A DNA stretch of 64,000 nucleotides from NCBI RefSeq assembly GCF_039962255.1, contig NZ_JAMPKY010000009.1, positions 62,001 to 126,000 on the forward strand, given 5' to 3'. Numbering within the stretch: the stretch's first letter is position 1; each line of letters opens with the position of its first letter. Shown here piece by piece: positions 9,017-18,006 of this stretch. The position numbers were made by a program, and so were the translations under genes. Origin of the DNA: Leptolyngbya subtilissima AS-A7. Its GTDB lineage: Bacteria > Cyanobacteriota > Cyanobacteriia > Phormidesmidales > Phormidesmidaceae. The notes below the pieces were generated by a model. The model worked only from the letters and a program-made list of their open reading frames with translations, did no database searches and was not told the origin of the DNA.

Positions 9017-9447
9017 GGTAGACCCTGTTGACGGAACGCGTGTGCTGAGATGCTTGAAAAATTTATACCAATTTATCCGTAGATACGCTTAAAAAACAAG
9101 TGAGTTTGTGCTTTTTTTTACGTAAATACTGCTTTAACCGAAATTGTACTGGAGCTAAGCGGTAATCTGTGTGACCTTTGTAACAGAGTGATTACCGTAT
9201 AAGTACATATGGGTTCATGTGCACACTATCAGCCTAGGAAGGGCAAATCTGGCTGTAGAGAACACCCTTCGCAAAATCTTACTAGAGCGACAATAGACAT
9301 AAATTTTGTGTAAAGCTTTTGACTCAGTGCTAGCTACCGCAGTCTGTGCAGGCTAAAAAACACGCTTTAGAGCGTGAGTCTGAAGAGATCAGATACTAAG
9401 ATAAAGCCTACAGCCAGCTTGGGCACACCCGGAAAGGATTTGATTGC
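9017..9447. other. 431-bp intergenic region between divergent genes
   Basis: AT-rich, no gene seen. It holds an 8-bp inverted repeat CGGTAATC/GATTACCG (9160-9167 and 9190-9197) and a minus-strand intrinsic terminator (9355-9376). It must also contain the promoters of the sugar transferase and the HetZ-family gene. Confidence 0.5.
9355..9376 (-). terminator. Orphan intrinsic terminator on the minus strand
   Basis: Read on the minus strand, CACGCT-CTAA-AGCGTG is followed directly by TTTTTT. No annotated minus-strand gene lies between it and the plus-strand gene at 9448, so it should end an antisense or small RNA starting in or near the HetZ-family gene. Confidence 0.6.
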
Positions 9448-10584
9448 ATGGTCGCGGCAGACACTATAGCCGAGGTTTGGTTGTCTCGTTTGCGGGAGGA
9501 CTTTCCCAATCAGCCCCAGTCGGTTTGCCAAAGCGTTGTCAGCTGGCTGTTAGGAGAATCGCCAGAGCGATTAGCTACCCTGGCTGATGCTGATCTCAAG
9601 ATCGCTCGTCAGGCGATTGAGTATCGTTACCGCATTCTGCAGCAGCGCTATTGGGATGTGAGTCCAGAGCAAGGCTATCAGCGGCTGATCAAGCGGCTCA
9701 GCAGTCTGTTCTTAATTCGCAACAAGATTAAAACCTGGATCTCGCTCAGCCGCGATCGCCGCCGCACCGTCGTCGATGTGATCCAGGAAGTGATTCAGGA
9801 GATGATGCGCAGCGATCGCCACCTCGCCCAGCAGCTCAAGTGGATCTCAACCTGCACCCAAAACTCACGCCTGCGCAACCTGCTGATGTTGGCCAGCATT
9901 GAGGAATACTGCCTGCGCCCCATTCGCAACCAGCCCCTCATCATCTATCGCTTCGTCAACTATCTGCGCCGCAGTCAAAAGGGCGGCATGACCCAGGTGC
10001 CCACTGGAGAACTAATTCGCCTGGTTTCTGACGAAATTGCTCCCAACGATAGTGAAGACTCGCTCAGCCTGCTCGATGTAGAAGCCTGGAACCAGTACCA
10101 GGACGAGCAAACCGAGTTGGAGCAGCAGAGTATGCGCCAGCAGGTCAAAAACTCCTTTGTTAATTACCTCAGCCGCAACCTAGATGACACGGCGGCTCGA
10201 TGGCTCGAGCTGCACCTCAATGGTCTTTCCCAAGAGCAGATTGCCCAGGCGCTCGGTATGCCTGTGCAGCAAGTCTATCGGCTGCGCGAAAAGATTAGCT
10301 ACCACGCGATTCGAATTTTTGCCCTGCGAGAGCAGCCTGCTATGGTGCTCGGCTGGCTCAAAACCTCGCTGCAGGAGCATAACTTTGGTCTCACCCCGGC
10401 TGAATGGGATGGCTTCTGGCAAGATCTCTCCCCAGAAGAACAGGCGATTTTGACAGCCTATAAGGCAGAGTATCCCCCCGATGAGTTAGCCCGTCGTTTA
10501 GGGCTCAAGAGTCGACAAATTCAGGCTCAGTGGGTGCAGCTTTACCTACGTGCCCAGGAGTTGCGCACCCAGACAGAGGGATAG
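9448..10584 (+). CDS. HetZ-related regulatory protein
   Basis: 378 residues. A helical N-terminal half is followed by a sigma-factor-like helix-turn-helix (L-S-Q-E-Q-I-A-Q-A-L-G-M-P-V-Q-Q-V-Y-R-L near 265-285), and the C-terminal segment L-G-L-T-P-A-E-W-D-G-F-W-x-x-L-S-P-E-E-Q is followed by a second HTH-like stretch (Y-P-P-D-E-L-A-R-R-L-G-L-K). This layout matches HetZ-related proteins, a cyanobacterial DNA-binding family that includes HetZ, an early heterocyst regulator, and paralogues found in strains without heterocysts. The family assignment is by memory of motif order, and the target genes are unknown. It is single, with long upstream DNA. Confidence 0.6.
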   Translation: MVAADTIAEVWLSRLREDFPNQPQSVCQSVVSWLLGESPERLATLADADLKIARQAIEYRYRILQQRYWDVSPEQGYQRLIKRLSSLFLIRNKIKTWISLSRDRRRTVVDVIQEVIQEMMRSDRHLAQQLKWISTCTQNSRLRNLLMLASIEEYCLRPIRNQPLIIYRFVNYLRRSQKGGMTQVPTGELIRLVSDEIAPNDSEDSLSLLDVEAWNQYQDEQTELEQQSMRQQVKNSFVNYLSRNLDDTAARWLELHLNGLSQEQIAQALGMPVQQVYRLREKISYHAIRIFALREQPAMVLGWLKTSLQEHNFGLTPAEWDGFWQDLSPEEQAILTAYKAEYPPDELARRLGLKSRQIQAQWVQLYLRAQELRTQTEG

Positions 10585-10608
10585 CGGTTTTTCCCATAGC
10601 TGTGATGA

Positions 10609-11487
10609 TTAACGACTGACCCTAAAGGGCCATCGTTTGGGGCCCATCAGCACGCCATAACGGGGGCTAAATAAAAACGCTAAGGCAAACAACGTCGATA
10701 CCACCATCACAATGGCCGGACCGGAGGGCAGGTTGAGGTAATAGCTCAAATACATGCCGCTGACGCTCGAAAATACCCCGACCCCTGCGCCCAGCAGCAT
10801 TACCTGGTGCAGACGGGGTACCAGAAGGTAGGCCGTAGCTCCTGGCGCAATCAGTAGTGACAGCACCAGAATCACCCCTACCACCTTCATGCTGGCCACA
10901 ACAGTGAGGGCAATCAGCACCATTAGCCCGGCGTGGAGCAGCCCAGTGGGCAGACCGCTGGCCTTGGCTCCGAGGGGATCAAAGCTATAGAACAGTAGCT
11001 CTTTGTAGAGCAGAACCACGACTAGGAGTACTAAGGCGGCAATAATGGCCGTATCGCGCACTTCCCCGGCCGTTACGCCCAGAATATTGCCAAACAGAAA
11101 GTGGTTGAGGTCGATCTTATTGTCTTTTTGGATAGTGGTGATTAACGTTATGCCCAGAGCAAAAAAGGCCGAGAAGACAAGACCCATAGCGGCGTCTTCT
11201 TTGATGGGCGATCGCGTGTGAATCCAGCCAATTATCACGGTGCTCAACACTCCAGCAATGAAGGCACCGATAAAAATATTGACGCCTAGCAAGAATGCGA
11301 TCGCCAGCCCCGGCAGCACCGAGTGGCTAATGGCATCGCCCAGCAGAGCCAGGCGCTGCACCATCAGGTAGCTGCCCACTACTGAGCAGATGATCCCCAC
11401 CATAATTGCCACCGCTAGGGATCGCTGCATAAAGGCGTACTGCAATGGCTCAGTCAGCCCGTTCAGCAGTGCCAGATCAGGCGACAT
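10609..11487 (-). CDS. Metal ABC transporter permease (ZnuB/MntB type)
   Basis: About 292 residues from the ATG at 11487; an upstream ATG at 11520 would add 11 residues and lengthen the overlap with the ATPase gene. It has eight to nine hydrophobic segments and the ABC-3 family signature around L-G-D-A-I-S-H-S-V-L-P-G-L-A. It forms the membrane channel of the Zn/Mn importer with the neighbouring ATPase and binding protein. The gene overlaps the ATPase gene by 11 nt, indicating translational coupling, and converges with the HetZ-like gene, 24 nt apart. Confidence 0.87.
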   Translation of the reverse strand: MSPDLALLNGLTEPLQYAFMQRSLAVAIMVGIICSVVGSYLMVQRLALLGDAISHSVLPGLAIAFLLGVNIFIGAFIAGVLSTVIIGWIHTRSPIKEDAAMGLVFSAFFALGITLITTIQKDNKIDLNHFLFGNILGVTAGEVRDTAIIAALVLLVVVLLYKELLFYSFDPLGAKASGLPTGLLHAGLMVLIALTVVASMKVVGVILVLSLLIAPGATAYLLVPRLHQVMLLGAGVGVFSSVSGMYLSYYLNLPSGPAIVMVVSTLFALAFLFSPRYGVLMGPKRWPFRVSR

Positions 11488-12217
11488 GGCCAAAGAAGCC
11501 CACATGGCCGCCATAGGCACGGGTCATATTGTCGCGGGTGAGCACCCAGTCGCGGGGGCCAGTGGCAATCAGTTCTTTGTTGAGAAGAATGAGCTGGTCA
11601 AAGTTCATAATCGACTCGCCCAGGTCGTGGTTGACGACTAGAACGATTTTGCCTGCAGCGGCTAGCTCGCGGAAAATCTTGTAAATCACATCCTCAGTCT
11701 TTTGATCAACCCCGACGAAGGGCTCGTCAAAACAAAAGATGTCAGCTTCCTGGGCCAGGGCGCGGGCCAAAAACACCCGCTGCTGCTGCCCGCCGGAGAG
11801 GGCTCCAATGGAGCGATCGCAAAACTCAGCCATTCCCACCCGTTCTAGGGCTTCTTTGGCAATCTGGCGGCTGGTTGCTGAAAACCGATTGAACCAGCCA
11901 GTTTTTTGCACCCGGCCCATCATCACTACGTCCCAAACAGTGGCGGGAAACGTCCAGTCGATCTGCGATCGCTGGGGCACGTAGGCCACCCGCTCAAGCT
12001 GGTGGGCCAAGGTGTCCTCGCCATAGGTGACGCGTCCAGTAACCAATGGCATCAGCCCTAGCATGGCTTTGATCAGTGTGCTTTTGCCCGCACCGTTAGG
12101 GCCAAAGACGCCCACCAGCTTGCCAGGGCGCAGGGTAAGGTTGATGTTGCGCAAGGCCTGCACGTCGCGGTAGTTGACGCTTAGGTGGTCGATGGTGATG
12201 TAAGGAGCAGGAGCCAT
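11477..12217 (-). CDS. Metal ABC transporter ATP-binding protein (ZnuC/MntA type)
   Basis: 246 residues from the ATG at 12217. The frame continues upstream to 12325, but that extension is hydrophobic and covers the repeat-rich promoter, so it is rejected. Walker A is G-P-N-G-A-G-K-S-T (residues 36-44), the signature is L-S-G-G-Q-Q-Q-R-V-F-L-A-R-A-L, Walker B is I-F-C-F-D-E-P-F-V-G-V-D, and the switch His is in V-N-H-D-L-G. It powers uptake with the adjacent permease. It is transcribed divergently from the binding-protein gene. Confidence 0.9.
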   Translation of the reverse strand: MAPAPYITIDHLSVNYRDVQALRNINLTLRPGKLVGVFGPNGAGKSTLIKAMLGLMPLVTGRVTYGEDTLAHQLERVAYVPQRSQIDWTFPATVWDVVMMGRVQKTGWFNRFSATSRQIAKEALERVGMAEFCDRSIGALSGGQQQRVFLARALAQEADIFCFDEPFVGVDQKTEDVIYKIFRELAAAGKIVLVVNHDLGESIMNFDQLILLNKELIATGPRDWVLTRDNMTRAYGGHVGFFGHVA

Positions 12218-12256
12218 GATGGTATCTCTAACGCAGGGGTGAGGAGCTGCAATCGC

Positions 12257-12311
12257 GAAAATGAAATGATTATGAAATGTATTGTATCTTGAAAATGAAA
12301 TGATTATGAAA
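12257..12311. promoter_or_regulatory. Twin 21-bp direct repeat in the Zn/Mn transporter promoter
   Basis: Two identical 21-bp copies lie at 12257-12277 and 12291-12311, 34 bp apart start to start, between the divergent ATPase and binding-protein genes. Each contains the core AATGATTAT, shared with Fur-family operators such as the cyanobacterial Zur box, but the left half fits that consensus poorly. The second copy ends 8 nt before the ATG of the binding protein. A metalloregulator site controlling both arms is the natural reading; the regulator is inferred. Confidence 0.6.
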
Positions 12312-12319
12312 AGCAGCTT

Positions 12320-13291
12320 ATGCAACGCGTGAATCTGTATCCACGGTATGGAAGAACAGCCGCTGCGGTATTGCTCCTAGGGCTGGGATTGATAAGCTGT
12401 GACTCTGCTCAACAGTCAGAACTTGCACCCGGTGAAGCCGACGATTCGCGTCCTGCCGTGGTAGCTACTAGCACCCTGATTGCCGACTGGGTAGCCGAAG
12501 TGGGTGGCGATCAAGTTGCCCTGACCAGCATTTTGCAGCCCGGGGCTGATCCCCACGTCTATGAACCTGTACCTGCCGACACTATTGCCTTTGAAGATGC
12601 TGACCTAATTTTCTACAACGGCTATAACTTAGAGCCCAACCTGGTGCGACTGCTCAATGCGGCCGGAGTAGATGCCCAGCGAGTAGCCGTAGGTGAGGTG
12701 GTGCCGCCCCTAGATTTGCAAAAAGGGACGACCACCGTACCCGATCCCCATGTGTGGGGCGATGTGAGCAATGTGGTGCCCATGGTCGAAACGATTCGGG
12801 ATCAGCTGATTGAACTAGCCCCCAACCAGGCAGAATTGTTTACTGCTAACGCCGCTGCATACATTGCTGAACTTGAGCAGCTCCACAGCTGGGTCGAGAT
12901 CCAAACGGCTACCATTCCTCCAACGCAGCGGCAATTGGTCACTACCCACGATGCTTTCCAGTACTATGCCAACGCCTACGGTCTCACGGTAGCGGGCACC
13001 CTAATTGGTCTTAGTACCGAGGAGCAACCCAGCGCTCGCACCGTGCAGCAGCTGGTCGCGTCCATCCAGGGGTTGGGAGTACCCGCTATCTTTGCCGAAA
13101 CCACCATCAATCCCCAGCTCATTACCACCGTGGCCAACGAATCTGGGGTAGACCTGGCACCCCAACCGCTCTACTCTGACTCTATTGGTGCTCCTGGTAG
13201 CGACGGGGATAGCTACCTAAAAATGGTGATAGCCAATACGCGATCGATCGTTGAAAACCTGGGCGGAACAGTGACAGAATCCCCCTTCTAA
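12320..13291 (+). CDS. Zinc/manganese-binding lipoprotein of ABC importer
   Basis: 323 residues. The signal peptide ends in the lipobox L-I-S-C (Cys27), so it is anchored to the membrane. The cluster A-I fold shows expected metal ligands at His79 (A-D-P-H-V), His144 (D-P-H-V-W), His210 (T-T-H-D-A-F) and Asp287 (Y-S-D-S-I). A His at the third position resembles ZnuA and TroA; MntC/PsaA have Glu there, so zinc is favoured, although TroA binds both metals. The His-rich loop of many ZnuA proteins is missing. It faces the permease/ATPase pair across a shared promoter and ends 12 nt from convergent ftsI. Confidence 0.85.
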   Translation: MQRVNLYPRYGRTAAAVLLLGLGLISCDSAQQSELAPGEADDSRPAVVATSTLIADWVAEVGGDQVALTSILQPGADPHVYEPVPADTIAFEDADLIFYNGYNLEPNLVRLLNAAGVDAQRVAVGEVVPPLDLQKGTTTVPDPHVWGDVSNVVPMVETIRDQLIELAPNQAELFTANAAAYIAELEQLHSWVEIQTATIPPTQRQLVTTHDAFQYYANAYGLTVAGTLIGLSTEEQPSARTVQQLVASIQGLGVPAIFAETTINPQLITTVANESGVDLAPQPLYSDSIGAPGSDGDSYLKMVIANTRSIVENLGGTVTESPF

Positions 13292-13303
13292 GCGGTCTAC
13301 CCG

Positions 13304-15166
13304 TTAGGGGGTAGCAGCGGCATTGGGTGGTACCCCTTCAAGCACCACCAGCGCTTCGATCACCTTCTTAACCAGAGGAGCAGCGACCGTTGAGCCGTAG
13401 GCATCGTCTCCCTGGGGTTCGTCGATGACAGCCAGCACCACGTATTGGGGTGATTCAATGGGCAAAATGCCTACAAAGCTGGTGACGCGGCCTCGGCCAT
13501 AGCCCCCCGAAACGGTCGCCTTTTGAGCCGTACCGGTTTTGCCCCCGATGCGGTAACCGGATAACTTGGCAGCATCACCAGTGCCTTCGCTGACGACGGC
13601 TTCCATCATGGTGAGCACCTGCTGGGTGGTTTGGGGCGAAAAGACGGTCTTAGGCTGGGGACGATCTGGAGTCCATACCTCTTTGTCAGATTCAGTAACC
13701 ATACCGCTGACTACGTGGGGGGTAACCAGTTTGCCGCCGTTGGCCAGGGTGCCAAGCAATTGCACCATCTTAATAGGCGACAGCGAAAAGCCTTGGCCAA
13801 AGGCCGTGGTGGCTGACTCGACTCGACTACGAACAAACTGCTCGCGGTCTTTCATCTGAGCAGTGGCTTCTGCGGGTAAATCTATGCCGGTGGGCTGATC
13901 GAGGCTGAGTCGCTCAAGCCAGCTAAAGTAGTCAGCGGCGGGCATCTTCTGCATGATTCGCACCATGCCCACATTGCTGGAGTACTTCAGCACATCAGTG
14001 ATGGAAATCGGCCCGCGGCCGCCAGCGGTGGCGTAGTCGTGATTTCTAATCTTCCATTCGCCAAACTGCATTTGACCGCTGTCGTTAACAAATTCGTCGG
14101 CGCTGATTAGTCCAGCTTCTAGGGCGATCGCAATGTTGATTGGTTTGAAGGTAGAGCCGGGTTCGTAGAGATCGCTCACAGCCCAGGTCTTGAGAGCTTC
14201 GGGGTCGGTTTTGAAATACTGGTTAGGGTCGTAGGTGGGCACACTGGCCAGGGCGAGCATTTCACCTGTTTGGGCTTCCATGACCATGACCGTGCCGCGT
14301 TTGGCGTTATGGCGATCGACCACCGCCTGTAGCTCCTGCTGGGCAGTCCGTTGCAGCCGACTGTCGAGGGTGAGACGCAGGCTAGCAGTGCTGTCTAGCT
14401 CCGAGTCAACGGTGTTACTTTCAGTATCAAGCTGATCTGCAGGGCTAGCAGCGGCAACCTCTGCGGTGGCACCAGGCGCTGGCGGCCCATAGATTTCTAA
14501 CGGAGTTTCCGTCTCAGCTGGAGATGCCTTTTCGGCCGGTGTCAGAGCCAGCTGATCCTGATAGGCAATTTCTAAACCCGCCTGGGGCTGTCCGTCAAAA
14601 TTGACAAAGCCGACAATGGGGGCAAACAGTTGCTGCTGCGGATAAAAACGCTGCTGCTGCGGATTGAATTCGAGCCCGTCAAGGCGCAGGGCACGCAGGC
14701 GATCGACAGTTGCTTCGGGTAATCCGTCGGCTAGCCGAATGCCGGTAGGCTGCTGGCTAAACTGATTAATTAGATCAGATTCTGGGCTTTCTAGCAGCGG
14801 GCTTAGGGTCGCTGCCATCTCTGGAATCGATAGATCAAAGAGCTGAGGATGGGCATAGAGCGTATAGACCACGCGATCGACGGCGATCACATTGCCCTGC
14901 CGATCGACAATGGAGTGTCGCACCTGCCGCTGCACTGGCGATGTGAGGCGCTGCTGCTGGGCCAAACTAGATAGGCTGTCGCCCTGGGCTAGCTGTAGCC
15001 AGGCTAATCGCCCCGCGATCGCAACCAGCGACAGCACCAGCAATCCCCACACCAATAATATTCTGACCCGGTTGGCTGCTGGGTTGAAGGGAACCACCGC
15101 CGGTGGGCGAGGCTGAGGCTGTTTGCGGCGACGGCGACGACGGGTAGAGTAGGCAGAGCTAGCCAT
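13304..15166 (-). CDS. ftsI: Penicillin-binding protein, FtsI-type septal transpeptidase
   Basis: 620 residues, class B PBP. An Arg-rich cytosolic N-terminus and one membrane helix (about 35-58) precede a PBP dimer domain and a transpeptidase domain with S338-T-F-K341, S396-S-N398 and K543-T-G545. It cross-links peptidoglycan at the septum. An Ala/Glu/Pro-rich stretch of about 45 residues (205-255) separates the dimer and catalytic domains. The gene follows the FtsL-like gene at 15200 on the same strand, 33 nt apart, the order of dcw-type division clusters (ftsL-ftsI). Confidence 0.92.
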   Translation of the reverse strand: MASSAYSTRRRRRRKQPQPRPPAVVPFNPAANRVRILLVWGLLVLSLVAIAGRLAWLQLAQGDSLSSLAQQQRLTSPVQRQVRHSIVDRQGNVIAVDRVVYTLYAHPQLFDLSIPEMAATLSPLLESPESDLINQFSQQPTGIRLADGLPEATVDRLRALRLDGLEFNPQQQRFYPQQQLFAPIVGFVNFDGQPQAGLEIAYQDQLALTPAEKASPAETETPLEIYGPPAPGATAEVAAASPADQLDTESNTVDSELDSTASLRLTLDSRLQRTAQQELQAVVDRHNAKRGTVMVMEAQTGEMLALASVPTYDPNQYFKTDPEALKTWAVSDLYEPGSTFKPINIAIALEAGLISADEFVNDSGQMQFGEWKIRNHDYATAGGRGPISITDVLKYSSNVGMVRIMQKMPAADYFSWLERLSLDQPTGIDLPAEATAQMKDREQFVRSRVESATTAFGQGFSLSPIKMVQLLGTLANGGKLVTPHVVSGMVTESDKEVWTPDRPQPKTVFSPQTTQQVLTMMEAVVSEGTGDAAKLSGYRIGGKTGTAQKATVSGGYGRGRVTSFVGILPIESPQYVVLAVIDEPQGDDAYGSTVAAPLVKKVIEALVVLEGVPPNAAATP

Positions 15167-15199
15167 GGGTGCAACGCGGGTAAACGGTGAGGCTAGGGC

Positions 15200-15727
15200 C
15201 TAGTAACCTAAAGGGACATCCACCTTGGGTAACGCCAATCGTCCCATCAGCGATGTTGGTACGGGAGCCGGCATCGCCACAGCAGCCTGTGACGCCGGCT
15301 TGAGAAAGATGACGCTGCCCGGCTGAGGTGGCTGAAACCCCATTTCACTCCCCTCTACCTGCTGGGCTAAATGATTTTTAAGCACCTCATTGGCGGTGGT
15401 GAGCTGCTGCTCGTTGCGCTGCAGGCGATTGAGCTGCTGACTGGCCTGATTGAGCTGGCGATTGACATAAACTGACGTGCCATAGCTCACTAAAGTCAGC
15501 GCTACTAAAGACGCGGTCAGCGCTGACGATACCAAGTGCAGCTGGGCCAATCGCCGCACCGCTGGGCTCGGAGAATTTAAGCCTGGGGCCTGGGGCAGAA
15601 CTACGGGCGCAGAAACCCCTGGCCTAATTTCTGCTGGTCGAGTGGCGGAGCCTTGGACATGTGCTGTCGCTGCCCTAGGCCGAGACGGCACCGGACGGGG
15701 CACATAGGATTTCAGCGCAGCGGACAT
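15200..15727 (-). CDS. Putative FtsL-like division protein
   Basis: 175 residues. A Pro/Ala-rich cytosolic region (1-58) is followed by one membrane helix (about 62-85), a Gln/Asn/Leu-rich coiled coil (about 88-124), and then M-G-F-Q-P-P-Q-P-G-S-V-I-F-L (129-142), closely resembling the end of FtsL proteins (L-G-M-x-x-P-x-P-G-x-V). Size, single-pass topology, coiled coil and position immediately upstream of ftsI all fit FtsL, the partner of FtsB/FtsQ in the divisome. To my knowledge FtsL has not been clearly assigned in cyanobacteria, so the name is inference. The alternative is an unrelated septal coiled-coil protein. Confidence 0.55.
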   Translation of the reverse strand: MSAALKSYVPRPVPSRPRAATAHVQGSATRPAEIRPGVSAPVVLPQAPGLNSPSPAVRRLAQLHLVSSALTASLVALTLVSYGTSVYVNRQLNQASQQLNRLQRNEQQLTTANEVLKNHLAQQVEGSEMGFQPPQPGSVIFLKPASQAAVAMPAPVPTSLMGRLALPKVDVPLGY

Positions 15728-15900
15728 AGATGACCCACACCAGTAATGAAACTGAAGTCAGGATACTGCATTCTGAAAAATTTGATCTATCAACCAGCAA
15801 AATGAATGAGTCATTTAAGGGCTGGAGTTTAAGGGCCAAAAAGTAGGACCGATCCCTAAATCTTGACCCTTTCTACAACCTTAAATGATGTTTTTATGCT

Positions 15901-17790
15901 CTATAGCTTTGTGCCGCACTCCGAGCAGAAGTTGCTGGTTGAGACATTTTGGTGTCCACAACTAACACAGGGTGTCAGACCTGTACTACTGCCAGTGCCA
16001 TGTACCTCAGGTAGACCGATCATTTGGTGATTGCCTTTGCCAGGGGCCACCATGGGGTAGCAGTTTTCGTTGCGGCGTACGCGCACGTCGAGCAGTACGG
16101 GGCCGTCGTGGGCCAGCATGGCGGCCACGGTTGGGGTGAGCTGGTCGCGATCGCGCACCACCATGCCCTTAATGCCATAGGCCTGGGCCAACACCTCAAA
16201 GTTGGGCATGCCCACTTCCATATTAGAAGAGGAGTAGCGCTCGCCGTGGAAGGCCTGCTGCCACTGACGCACCATGCCCTGCCAGCCGTTGTTCACAATC
16301 ACCGTTTTGACTGGAATGTTGTACTGAGCCAGGGTGCCTAGCTCTTGCAAGTTCATCTGGAAGCTGGCGTCACCGCTGATGCAGATCACCGTTTCGTTGG
16401 GCAGTGCCACCTGCACTCCCATGGCGGCAGGCATGCCGAAGCCCATGGTGCCTAGTCCCGCGCTTGACACCCACTGGCGGGGGCCATTCTTGAGGAACTG
16501 AGCTGACCACATCTGGTGCTGCCCGACATCGGTGGTGAAGTAGGCGTGGGGAGCCTGAATGGCCAGCTCGTGGATCACTTCCTGGGGAGACAGCTCGTCG
16601 GGATAGGTGGGCACAACCAGGGGATAGTCGCGCTTCCAGCGATCGATGCGATCGCGCCAGGCTGCCGTTTGGTTGGGGGGCGGCAGCTGATTCTCTTCCT
16701 CTAGGCGGCTCAGCATGGTGGTCAGTACGTGCTTCACATCGCCCACGATAGGCACCTGGGGAGCGCGATTTTTGCCCACCTCAGCCGGGTCAATATCGAT
16801 ATGGATGACTTGGGCGCGGGAGGCAAACTCGTCTAACTTGCCGGTAACGCGATCGTCAAAGCGAGCGCCAACGGCAATCAGCAGATCGCATTCGCTGACG
16901 GCAAAGTTGGCGTAGGCAGTGCCGTGCATGCCAAGCATGCCAAGGGCTAAGGGGTGATGCTCATCAAAGGCGCCCTTGCCCATCAGCGTAGTAGTCACGG
17001 GAATTTGAAAATATTCTGCCAGGCGGCGAATTTCGGCATGGGCGCCAGCGGTAATGGCACCACCGCCCACGTAGAGCAGGGGGCGCTCACTCTGGCGCAG
17101 GAGGCGCAAAGCCGGATTGACCTGGCGGGGGTTGCCCCTAACAGTAGGTTTGTAGCCGGGCAGACTCACCTGGCCGGGCTCCACGGGCACGTAATCGAAT
17201 TCTGCTAGACCGATGTCTTTAGGAATGTCGATTAGCACCGGGCCAGGGCGACCGGTCTGGGCAATGTAAAAGGCCTCCGCCACCATGCGCGGAATCTGCT
17301 CAGGGGTGCGAGCGACGTAGGAATGCTTGACCAAGGGTAGCGTGATGCCGAAGATGTCGGTCTCTTGAAAGGCGTCGCTGCCGATTGCATGGCTAGGCAC
17401 CTGACCCGTAATCACCACCATGGGAATTGAGTCCATTTGGGCGGTGGCAATGCCGGTTACCAGGTTGGTGGCTCCAGGGCCAGAGGTGCCGAAGCAAACG
17501 CCCACTTTCCCCGTGGCGCGGGCATAGCCGTCAGCGGCATGGGCGCCGCCCTGCTCATGGCGCACCAGGATGTGACTGATGCCCCCAGCGGCTTCGGCGC
17601 GGTACAGCTCGTCATAGATCGGCAAAATAGCCCCACCCGGGTAGCCAAAAATATGTTCTACCCCGTGCCGTCTGAGACTATCGATCAGGGCAAAGGCGCC
17701 AGAAGCGCGGCGCACAAGAACACTGTTAGGAGCGGCAATGGGAGTTGTCATAGCGGCGGGTGCTTGAGTTGGGCTAGGGCTAGGTTGCAT
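15901..17790 (-). CDS. ilvB: Acetolactate synthase large subunit with C-terminal zinc ribbon
   Basis: 629 residues. It is a ThDP enzyme with the N-terminal Pyr domain ([19 protein letters not shown]), a central FAD-type domain, and a PP domain with the ThDP metal motif G-D-A-S-F-Q-M-N (about 484). It condenses two pyruvates, or pyruvate and 2-oxobutyrate, in valine, leucine and isoleucine synthesis. The catalytic core ends near M-I-G-L-P-E; it is followed by C608-x2-C611 and C622-x2-C625 spaced as a zinc ribbon, ending C-G-T-K-L. No small subunit gene is nearby. The start ATG has about 35 non-conserved residues before the core. Confidence 0.93.
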   Translation of the reverse strand: MQPSPSPTQAPAAMTTPIAAPNSVLVRRASGAFALIDSLRRHGVEHIFGYPGGAILPIYDELYRAEAAGGISHILVRHEQGGAHAADGYARATGKVGVCFGTSGPGATNLVTGIATAQMDSIPMVVITGQVPSHAIGSDAFQETDIFGITLPLVKHSYVARTPEQIPRMVAEAFYIAQTGRPGPVLIDIPKDIGLAEFDYVPVEPGQVSLPGYKPTVRGNPRQVNPALRLLRQSERPLLYVGGGAITAGAHAEIRRLAEYFQIPVTTTLMGKGAFDEHHPLALGMLGMHGTAYANFAVSECDLLIAVGARFDDRVTGKLDEFASRAQVIHIDIDPAEVGKNRAPQVPIVGDVKHVLTTMLSRLEEENQLPPPNQTAAWRDRIDRWKRDYPLVVPTYPDELSPQEVIHELAIQAPHAYFTTDVGQHQMWSAQFLKNGPRQWVSSAGLGTMGFGMPAAMGVQVALPNETVICISGDASFQMNLQELGTLAQYNIPVKTVIVNNGWQGMVRQWQQAFHGERYSSSNMEVGMPNFEVLAQAYGIKGMVVRDRDQLTPTVAAMLAHDGPVLLDVRVRRNENCYPMVAPGKGNHQMIGLPEVHGTGSSTGLTPCVSCGHQNVSTSNFCSECGTKL

Positions 17791-18006
17791 TAGTTAAGAA
17801 GAAAATAAAGTCAGAACATTTTCTCCCTCAGGCCACACGGGCAGTGAATAGGCTCACCGCCGCTGCTTTACAGGAATCGTGGTGCTAAATGCTGTTAAAT
17901 GAAGAACATTTCCTCATTATCCTCATCATATTAGCAGCACAGGCTAGGGTCATCCTAGCCGCAGGGCTTACTTTGGGCCGCCTGGTTATGGGGTGTTGAT
18001 ATTCAG
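17791..18006. other. Upstream region of ilvB
   Basis: About 216 bp without a gene, between ilvB and the next minus-strand gene. It presumably holds the ilvB promoter. I found no leader peptide rich in branched-chain residues and no clear attenuator. Confidence 0.4.

Noticed and set aside
11477..12325. Longer start for the metal ABC ATPase
   Set aside because: The added 36 residues are hydrophobic, cover the repeat operator and are not part of the family; the ATG at 12217 gives the usual N-terminus.
16024..17793. Several plus-strand frames opposite ilvB
   Set aside because: They mirror the codon usage of ilvB and carry no recognisable domains.
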